NCBI GenBank assembly: GCA_024685135.1 | Contig: JAIKWA010000130.1 | Coordinates: forward strand, 1 to 64,000 | Source of the DNA: Saccharofermentans sp. | GTDB taxonomy: Bacteria; Bacillota; Clostridia; Saccharofermentanales; Saccharofermentanaceae | Length of the DNA stretch: 64,000 bases | Reading direction: 5' to 3' | Shown here: positions 1 to 5,440 of the stretch, in pieces | Numbering within the stretch: position 1 is the stretch's first letter | Layout: each line of letters begins with the position of its first letter | The notes under the pieces: generated by a model | What the model was told of the DNA's origin: nothing | What the model saw: the letters and a program-made list of their open reading frames with translations, nothing else | Databases searched by the model: none | Position numbers and translations under genes: made by a program

Positions 1-612
1 GCTCTCTCAGGCCCTACACATGCAGAAGAAGTAGCTTGCGATATGCCTACATGCATAGTATCCGCTTGCGAAGATCAGGACATCGCATGTGCGGTTGCCG
101 ATATCTTTGCAAATTCCTATATGCGCGTGTATACAAATACCGATGTTAAGGGTGTTGAGATCTGCGGAGCGCTTAAGAATGTAATCGCTCTTGCGGCAGG
201 TATCTCGGCAGGTCTCGGTTACGGCGATAACGCGAGAGCCGGTATCATGACCAGAGGTCTTGTAGAGATCAAGCACTTGGGGCTTAAGATGGGCTGCAGG
301 GAAGAGACCTTCTCAGGCCTTGCAGGCATGGGCGATCTTATCGTTACGGCAACGAGCGAGCACAGCAGAAATAACAGATGCGGCAAGCTCTTAGGCAAGG
401 GCGTTAAGCCTGACGAAGCGATCAAGCAGGTAGGGATGGTAGTTGAAGGCGTCAACGCCATTCCCGCAGCATTGGAGCTTGCAAGCCGTTACAATGTAGA
501 GGTACCTTTGGTAAGTGCGGTAGCTCAGATACTTGACGGTGCTGATGCAAAGGAAGTCGCACAGTCTCTTATGTCACGCGAGAAGAAATCTGAACTTTTA
601 GATCCGGAGTAA
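1..612 (+). CDS. gpsA: glycerol-3-phosphate dehydrogenase [NAD(P)+], 5'-truncated by window edge
   Basis: C-terminal two thirds of the cytosolic enzyme that reduces dihydroxyacetone phosphate to sn-glycerol 3-phosphate for phospholipid synthesis. The reading frame is open from base 1, so the ORF-track start at 43 is an internal Met, not the gene start. Visible residues begin SGPTHAEEV, then GALKNVIALAAGI (the family's catalytic Lys region) and GLAGMGDLIVTATS, all typical of GpsA. About 203 residues are present against a usual length of about 330. The stop lies 6 nt before the next gene, whose ribosome binding site overlaps the gpsA end, so the two are probably cotranscribed. Confidence 0.93.
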   Translation, partial: ALSGPTHAEEVACDMPTCIVSACEDQDIACAVADIFANSYMRVYTNTDVKGVEICGALKNVIALAAGISAGLGYGDNARAGIMTRGLVEIKHLGLKMGCREETFSGLAGMGDLIVTATSEHSRNNRCGKLLGKGVKPDEAIKQVGMVVEGVNAIPAALELASRYNVEVPLVSAVAQILDGADAKEVAQSLMSREKKSELLDPE

Positions 613-618
613 TACTTA

Positions 619-1110
619 ATGAAGAATCTTTTGAATTACCTTATAGTCTTTCTTATTTCCATGGTGCCTATCGTAGAGCTCAGGGGAGCTGTGCCGATCG
701 GCGGATCCATGGGGCTCAATACATATATCTGTCTTGCAGTCTGCGTAGTCGGTAATATGGTACCAGTACCCTTTATCTACTTCTTTGCAAGGAAGTTCCT
801 CATGTGGGGCAAGGATCAGAAGTTTATAGGTAAGTTCTGCCAGTGGTGTATCGAGAAGGGTGAGAAGGGCGGAAGAAAGCTCACATCCAAAGCAGGCAGA
901 GGCGTATTCGTAGCTCTCCTCTTATTTGTAGGTATCCCGCTCCCCGGTACAGGTGCATGGACAGGTACTCTCGCAGCATCCTTCCTGGACTTCGGTTTTA
1001 AGAAGAGCGTAACGGCAGTACTACTGGGAGTATTACTCGCAGGCATAATAATGACCGTAATTACTGTATTGGTTTCAATGGGATATACGCAGTTGGGAGC
1101 TCTTTTGTAA
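619..1110 (+). CDS. small multidrug-export-like membrane protein (COG2426 / PF06695 type)
   Basis: A 163-residue integral membrane protein with about four hydrophobic segments (residues 5-25, 35-58, 93-115, 125-155). The motifs VPIVELRGAVPIG near the N terminus and GIPLPGTGAWTG in the middle are characteristic of the 'putative small multi-drug export protein' family. The family name is historical: transport of drugs has little direct support and the true substrate is unknown. A GGAG sequence at the gpsA end gives translational linkage. No signal peptide other than the first membrane segment is seen. The assignment to family is firm, the function is not. Confidence 0.85.
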   Translation: MKNLLNYLIVFLISMVPIVELRGAVPIGGSMGLNTYICLAVCVVGNMVPVPFIYFFARKFLMWGKDQKFIGKFCQWCIEKGEKGGRKLTSKAGRGVFVALLLFVGIPLPGTGAWTGTLAASFLDFGFKKSVTAVLLGVLLAGIIMTVITVLVSMGYTQLGALL

Positions 1111-1116
1111 TTCCTT

Positions 1117-1145
1117 TTGTTGAATAACCCCAACTATTCTATTAT
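1117..1145 (+). promoter_or_regulatory. candidate upstream promoter of the large ncRNA
   Basis: TTGTTG and TATTAT are separated by exactly 17 bases, giving a predicted start near 1152. It is one of two candidate promoters before the structured region; the other is at 1219-1247. A small inverted repeat, GCACAA-attc-TTGTGC (1151-1166), lies right at this predicted start. Confidence 0.35.
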
Positions 1146-1218
1146 ACAATGCACAAATTCTTGTGCAAATCTGACAAAATGCACAATGAAATGATTTTCA
1201 TTTGGCATTCTTGTCTTA

Positions 1219-1247
1219 TTGTATATTTCCAGGCAGGCAAGTATTAT
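1219..1247 (+). promoter_or_regulatory. candidate proximal promoter of the large ncRNA
   Basis: TTGTAT and TATTAT with a 17-base spacer predict a transcription start near 1254, just where the helix-rich, ORF-free sequence begins. The -35 box is poor. Which of the two promoters is used cannot be decided by reading. Confidence 0.35.
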
Positions 1248-1253
1248 TAAGAT

Positions 1254-1859
1254 AGCTCCAGGGAATACGGAAGCAATAGCAACCGCAACCCGGGAAGACC
1301 GCCCTAAGCAATGGTCGAGGTGGCGCAGGGAAGAACCACAGTGTAGAAGCTGATGGCGAAGCCGAAGAAACGAAGCCGGAGAATATAATCGAAGGTGGCA
1401 ACGAAGCTTAAGATCAGAATGCCACGGGAAGACGAGCTGGCAGCTCACGGTGCTACGGCATACAAGCTGCAGGTTGTAACAATTAGTTGATTCGGTTATC
1501 GGATCGCGAGCCGGTGAGATGTCACCGCCGACAGAGATGAGCCGTAGCCGTAACTTGATTGTACACCGGTTCGTGCAAACCGAGTAGCCGATACCAAGCT
1601 ACCGAAGTTACTATCTGACTCGTGATGAGAAGAGAGTAACTACCTGAATCGAATAGCAGTAACGTTCGGCGAAGGGAGACATGAGTTGCACGGTGTGATT
1701 GATAGTTACAGCAAGTCAGTTAGTTGTAACGATATCACATAGAGCTCGGGTTAGGACGTAATACAAAGGGTCGATGACGGACGGAAGCAAAAATTGAATT
1801 TTGGTTCGCTGGAGCAAATTTAAGAATCCCGTTGATTCAGGTCAACGGGATTTTTTTTT
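1254..1859 (+). ncRNA. large structured noncoding RNA, about 600 nt, family not recognised
   Basis: A free-standing transcription unit without a protein gene: promoter-like boxes upstream, a textbook terminator at 1827-1859, and no believable ORF in between on either strand. Several perfect helices can be read directly: GTGGCA/TGCCAC (1395-1400 with 1420-1425), GCAGCT/AGCTGC (1440-1445 with 1465-1470), a 12-bp closing stem TTCGGT+TATCGG (1491-1502) with CCGATA (1588-1593) and ACCGAA (1601-1606), enclosing hairpins CGGTGA-gatg-TCACCG (1512-1527) and CGGTT/AACCG (1567-1582); GTTACT/AGTAAC (1607-1640); TGTGAT...GTTACA / TGTAAC...ATCACA (1694-1739). Size and multi-branched layout resemble the ornate large RNA classes (ROOL, OLE, GOLLD), but I cannot assign it to one by eye. 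It does not show tmRNA, RNase P, SRP or 6S hallmarks. The 5' end may lie about 100 nt further upstream. Confidence 0.7.
1827..1859 (+). terminator. intrinsic terminator of the large ncRNA
   Basis: TCCCGTTGA-ttcagg-TCAACGGGA, a perfect 9-bp stem with a 6-nt loop, followed by nine T residues. It is oriented for plus-strand transcription and ends 35 bases before the convergent hpt stop. Confidence 0.92.
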
Positions 1860-1894
1860 GTCTGTATTATTCTGATGTTTCTTTTGGGATCAGT

Positions 1895-2446
1895 TCACTT
1901 ATCTTTTTTGATCTGTGCGATGTAGGGGAGATTCCTTCCGATGTCATCCCTGTCCAAGCCGTAGCCGACCAGCCACTGATCGTTGATCTCAAAGCCTGTG
2001 TACTTGACCGGGATCGTCATGAGGATCCTGTCTGGGTTTACGAGAAGTGAGCAAAGCGTAACATCCTTAGGTCTCTTTGCTTCGAGGTTCTGGATTATGT
2101 ATGCGGTGGTAAGGCCTGTCCTTATGACGTCTTCAACCACGAGGACATGCTTGTCCGTTATATCTATGTCTATGTCCTTGATTATCTTGACTATGCCGGT
2201 AAGGGAAGTGGTATCGGGGATATTGGTAAAGCCGATCATGTCAACCTTGATGGGGAGGTCTATGGCTCTTGTAAGATCTGAAAGGAAATAAAGAGCTCCC
2301 TTGATAACTCCGATTACCACAAGGTCCTTTCCCTCGAAGTCTCGGGTGATCTGCTCGCCTAGTTCCTTTACCCTCTGATCTATCTGCTCCTTGCTGTATA
2401 TGACTTTGCTTGCACCCAGAGCCTGGGGTAAGTTTCCTTTGTCCAT
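1895..2446 (-). CDS. hpt: hypoxanthine phosphoribosyltransferase with altered PRPP loop
   Basis: Purine salvage enzyme converting hypoxanthine or guanine plus PRPP to IMP or GMP. 183 residues, normal length. Family signatures: VVIGVIKGALYFLSDL (substrate loop), the PRPP loop VLVVEDVIRTGLT, and the C-terminal FEINDQWLVGYGLD. Odd point: in the family the PRPP loop reads E-D-I/V-I-D-T/S-G, and the last Asp is the proposed general base (Asp137 in the human enzyme). Here it is Arg (codon AGG on the coding strand). A strong AGGAGGAG ribosome binding site precedes the start. The gene follows the cytidylate-kinase-like gene by 9 nt, so both are probably in one transcript. Confidence 0.9.
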   Translation of the reverse strand: MDKGNLPQALGASKVIYSKEQIDQRVKELGEQITRDFEGKDLVVIGVIKGALYFLSDLTRAIDLPIKVDMIGFTNIPDTTSLTGIVKIIKDIDIDITDKHVLVVEDVIRTGLTTAYIIQNLEAKRPKDVTLCSLLVNPDRILMTIPVKYTGFEINDQWLVGYGLDRDDIGRNLPYIAQIKKDK

Positions 2447-2455
2447 AACTCCTCC

Positions 2456-3412
2456 TTAAGCGTTATCCGGGGGCGGGAGATGTCCTAATCTTCCTATGAG
2501 CTCCTGGAAATCCTTCTTATATACTATGCGGATATTCGTGCCGGGATAAAGCTCTCTTACGAGCCTCATCTTCTTGTTTTTCTTGGTTACATACTTCTGA
2601 TCCATCGTAGTAAGCTCGAGATAGAGATTAAACCTCGGAAGATAGAAATCAGGTGAGATAGCCATAGTTACATTGCCTTCCGAATCCCATTTGACAGGGA
2701 AGGTCTTGGGCTCGTAAAGCCACTCTATGCCGTACATATCGAGTATTCCGGCAAATTCCTTCTCGGTCTCGTTCTTGAAGACCGCAGTCTTTGTCTGATG
2801 GTCGAAGGTCTTGCCCTGCGCACTCTCCTGAGTGAGATGGTCCTTTATGTCGTGCTTTCTTACGATCTCCATTATGCCGTCAACGCATTCGTCCACGCTT
2901 AAGCGGTCCGTGTTGAGGATAAGGTCGTACAGGGTAGGATCTGTTACATCCTTTGCGAAAAGGGTCTGAACGAACCTCTTGTGCTTGCGGTCGGATCTCG
3001 ATATTACTTCAGCGGCTTCCTCGGGGGAGATGCGGTATCTTCTGGAGATTACCCTCTCTCTTGAAGCAGCGGATGCCGTTACTCTTATATGGACCGCCTC
3101 AGGGTGCGAGCTGAGCATTACGCATCCGCCCATACCGAGCATTACAAGGCTCTGCTCGTCTGAATTGGCAGCAAGGGATCTGATGCGCTCTACTAAGATA
3201 TCCGCATATGTCCTGTTGCTTCCGGGAAGATTTGAAGTGAAGAACTTAGCGCTCTCGTTAAGTCTGTCTAAAGCTCCGGGAGTTATCTCTCCGAAGAAAT
3301 TCTCTAAGGCATACTGCCTCGATATGACAGTGGTCCCCAGGCGCTGGGCAAGACTTGAAGCGATCTCGTCGCCGAGGCTTCCGTTCTGCCTTGAGATGGT
3401 GATTATCGCCAT
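2456..3412 (-). CDS. cytidylate-kinase-like protein fused to a PD-(D/E)XK-like C-terminal domain
   Basis: 318 residues. Residues 1-200 match the cytidylate-kinase-like family (start MAIITISRQNGSLGDEIA; later a helical lid with SRRYRISPEEAAEVI and DLILNTDRL near 165). The P loop lacks the usual G-K-S/T, as is common in this subfamily, so nucleotide kinase activity is uncertain. Residues about 220-318 form a second domain: GIEWLYEP ... SPDFYLPRFNLYLELTTMDQ ... KKNKKMRLVRELYP, the layout of a PD-(D/E)XK nuclease-type fold (PDF motif, then ELT in place of ExK). AGGAGG lies 9 nt before the start. It is the first gene of a two-gene unit with hpt, suggesting a nucleotide-related job. Fusion seen directly; nuclease fold inferred. 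Confidence 0.72.
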   Translation of the reverse strand: MAIITISRQNGSLGDEIASSLAQRLGTTVISRQYALENFFGEITPGALDRLNESAKFFTSNLPGSNRTYADILVERIRSLAANSDEQSLVMLGMGGCVMLSSHPEAVHIRVTASAASRERVISRRYRISPEEAAEVISRSDRKHKRFVQTLFAKDVTDPTLYDLILNTDRLSVDECVDGIMEIVRKHDIKDHLTQESAQGKTFDHQTKTAVFKNETEKEFAGILDMYGIEWLYEPKTFPVKWDSEGNVTMAISPDFYLPRFNLYLELTTMDQKYVTKKNKKMRLVRELYPGTNIRIVYKKDFQELIGRLGHLPPPDNA

Positions 3413-3493
3413 GCGCCTTGCCCTCCTTAAGCATATAATCTAATTATATCGCAAAGTAAGCCAAAACAACTCTTTAATATGAATGTTGAGATT

Positions 3494-3521
3494 TTGTCTT
3501 GCCAAGAACAATTGCTATAAT
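3494..3521 (+). promoter_or_regulatory. promoter of the M15 peptidase gene
   Basis: TTGTCT, a 16-base spacer and a perfect TATAAT, placed about 40 bases before the chosen start codon. Confidence 0.5.
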
Positions 3522-3563
3522 GTGAAACTGTAAAGAAAAATATTGAAAAAGGATTTCATTTCC

Positions 3564-4547
3564 ATGCGCAAGAGCAAACAGACACAACGTGAAGAGAGAA
3601 TAAAGAAGAATACGATGTTCGTTATAAGCGCAGTGCTGGTCGTAGCTCTTTTGTCCTTAGGTGTTACCGCGCTTGTTAAGGAAGGCGCTCTTAATTCACT
3701 TATTCCGGGTGAGAGTTCTGCAATATCTGAATCCTCTGGTTCTTCAATTGAAAACTCTGAAACTACAACGCAGACAACAGCTCTTGCACCCAGCTTAGGA
3801 CCTTCTGCAACGCCTCTTCCGACTGCTACCGCAACGCCTTCGCCGACTCCTACACCCGAGCCAACGTTCATTACAAGCCTTGCTGATTACAGCGCAGGAG
3901 ACGTAATAGGGGATGAATATATAGATGAAGACAACCTCTGGCAGTATTTCGTTTCATATGAAATAGAAGAGGGAGGAGCTGTCTACAGCAGGATATATGG
4001 ACAGTCCTATGTCGATAACAGCAATATAAAACTTTCAGATCTGAGATATCTGAAACTCTTGCATGTCAATTTCAACGGCGAGTACCAGGTAGGCGAGCTG
4101 ATCGTAAATAAGGCCGTTGCAGACGATGTGCTTGAGATATTCGAACAGCTTTGCGCTGACGGGTATCAGATCGAGAAGATGCACCTTATAGACGATTACT
4201 GGACCGGCGATGCTTCGGGCTCTGACTGGAACTCGATAGACCATAACAATACTTCGGCCTTTTGCTACCGCGCGGCAACAGGAGGCGGCAATCTCTCCAA
4301 GCACGCTTTGGGCCTTGCTATAGATATCAATCCCCAGCAAAATCCCTATGTCACTTACAGGAGCGACGGAAGTCCCAAATTTTCACATGAGAATGCAGCG
4401 GATTATGTGTCCGGCAGAAGCTCTGACATGCCGCATGTGATAACTACCTCGGATGAAGCCTACAGGCTGTTTACGTCGTATGGCTGGACATGGGGAGGGA
4501 GCTGGTCCTCACCTAAGGATTACCAGCATTTCCAGATAAGCGTCTGA
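3564..4547 (+). CDS. membrane-anchored M15 family peptidase (D-Ala-D-Ala carboxypeptidase / VanY-like fold)
   Basis: 327 residues as started here. The ORF track begins at a TTG at 3543 without a ribosome binding site; ATG 3564 has AAAAGGAT about 10 nt upstream. A cytoplasmic basic stretch and one membrane segment (about residues 17-38) are followed by a low-complexity Ser/Thr/Pro linker (TPSPTPTPEP) that spans the cell wall. The C-terminal domain has the zinc-site motif SKHALGLAIDI and the final DYQHFQI, which supply the His/Asp/His ligands in M15 peptidases acting on peptidoglycan stem peptides. It is monocistronic, with its own promoter. Exact bond cleaved cannot be told. Confidence 0.85.
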   Translation: MRKSKQTQREERIKKNTMFVISAVLVVALLSLGVTALVKEGALNSLIPGESSAISESSGSSIENSETTTQTTALAPSLGPSATPLPTATATPSPTPTPEPTFITSLADYSAGDVIGDEYIDEDNLWQYFVSYEIEEGGAVYSRIYGQSYVDNSNIKLSDLRYLKLLHVNFNGEYQVGELIVNKAVADDVLEIFEQLCADGYQIEKMHLIDDYWTGDASGSDWNSIDHNNTSAFCYRAATGGGNLSKHALGLAIDINPQQNPYVTYRSDGSPKFSHENAADYVSGRSSDMPHVITTSDEAYRLFTSYGWTWGGSWSSPKDYQHFQISV

Positions 4548-4566
4548 CCTTCAAATGAAAAACAAG

Positions 4567-4595
4567 TTGACACCTAAATTTTCACTTGATAAAAT
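4567..4595 (+). promoter_or_regulatory. strong promoter giving a leaderless transcript of the DeoR gene
   Basis: Consensus TTGACA, 17-base spacer, TAAAAT. The base 7 nt past the -10 box is 4602, the A of the ATG. No Shine-Dalgarno sequence precedes the ATG. Confidence 0.75.
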
Positions 4596-4601
4596 CCGAG
4601 C

Positions 4602-5381
4602 ATGAATAATCCCGACAGACGTAAACAGATACTCGATATATTGGATGAAGAGAAGGACATCAAGACTGTCGATCTCTCTGAGCGCCTGGGCGTTACCGGC
4701 GCTACCATAAGGACCGATATCAGAGCGTTAGAGCACGAGGGCGCCATCGTAAGATACCATGGCGGTATCAAGCTTCCCGCTAAGAGCAAGAGACCTAATG
4801 CAGGCGAGAACTATATGGTCCGTTCGGTAACACATGTAGATCTCAAGACCGCGATAGGCAGGAAGGCTGCAGAGCTCGTAAGGAACGGCAGCACGATCTT
4901 CATGGATGCAAGCTCTACGACTTACCACATGATTCCCTTCCTCAAGAATGCAAAGGACGTAACCGTCGTGACCAACGGTATCCATACCGCGATGGAGCTT
5001 CAGAGATATAACTGCTTCAAGACGATAATTATAATCGGAGGAATGCTCCGCCCGCATTCGGGTGCGATAGAAGGCATATCCTGTAAGGAGATGATAGGAA
5101 GGCTCTCTGCCGATATCTACTTTGTATCAGGCAACGGCTTTTCGGTGGAATCGGGACTTACGGGCAACAACTTCTATGAGCTCGAGCTCAAGAGGATATG
5201 TGCCGAGCGTGCCCGCATGATAGTCGCTCTCGTCGACTCTACAAAGGTTGGTCTTGACTCTGTATCCAACTTTATCGAGACCGATGACATCAATTGTCTG
5301 GTAACCGATTCGGGCGCCGATACGGAAGTGCTCGAAGGCTGCAGGAAGAAGGGCCTCAAAGTAATTGTCGCCGATGTCTGA
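4602..5381 (+). CDS. DeoR/GlpR family transcriptional regulator
   Basis: 259 residues, normal length. N-terminal DeoR helix-turn-helix (residues 5-57): RRKQILDILDEE, then VTGATIRTDIRALEHEG and RYHGG. The C-terminal sensor domain (about 75-235) is of the sugar-phosphate isomerase fold used by this family to bind phosphorylated sugars; it contains FMDASSTT and the ESGLTG segment. It probably represses a carbohydrate locus, but the target cannot be read; the gene downstream is a degenerate carbohydrate-esterase-like protein. The promoter geometry puts +1 on the ATG, so translation is probably leaderless. Confidence 0.88.
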   Translation: MNNPDRRKQILDILDEEKDIKTVDLSERLGVTGATIRTDIRALEHEGAIVRYHGGIKLPAKSKRPNAGENYMVRSVTHVDLKTAIGRKAAELVRNGSTIFMDASSTTYHMIPFLKNAKDVTVVTNGIHTAMELQRYNCFKTIIIIGGMLRPHSGAIEGISCKEMIGRLSADIYFVSGNGFSVESGLTGNNFYELELKRICAERARMIVALVDSTKVGLDSVSNFIETDDINCLVTDSGADTEVLEGCRKKGLKVIVADV

Positions 5382-5440
5382 AAAGATATCCTTTTTATTG
5401 TATAATATAATTTGCTAATAATAGGGTGGCGAGGTCAAAT

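Noticed and set aside
1134-1448. Minus-strand ORFs of 104 and 61 codons in the large RNA region
   Set aside because: No ribosome binding site, biased composition, and the same bases form perfect plus-strand helices ahead of a plus-strand terminator.
1539-1572. GAGCCGTA ... CGGTTC inside the large RNA resembles the ends of a group II intron domain V
   Set aside because: The 34-nt spacing, GNRA loop and internal bulge of domain V are missing, and there is no GTGYG 5' end or reverse transcriptase.
1254-1859. tmRNA, RNase P, SRP RNA or 6S RNA as the identity of the large RNA
   Set aside because: Conserved landmarks of these RNAs (for example the tmRNA tRNA-like ends or the RNase P core GAGGAAAGTCC) are not present and the length does not fit.
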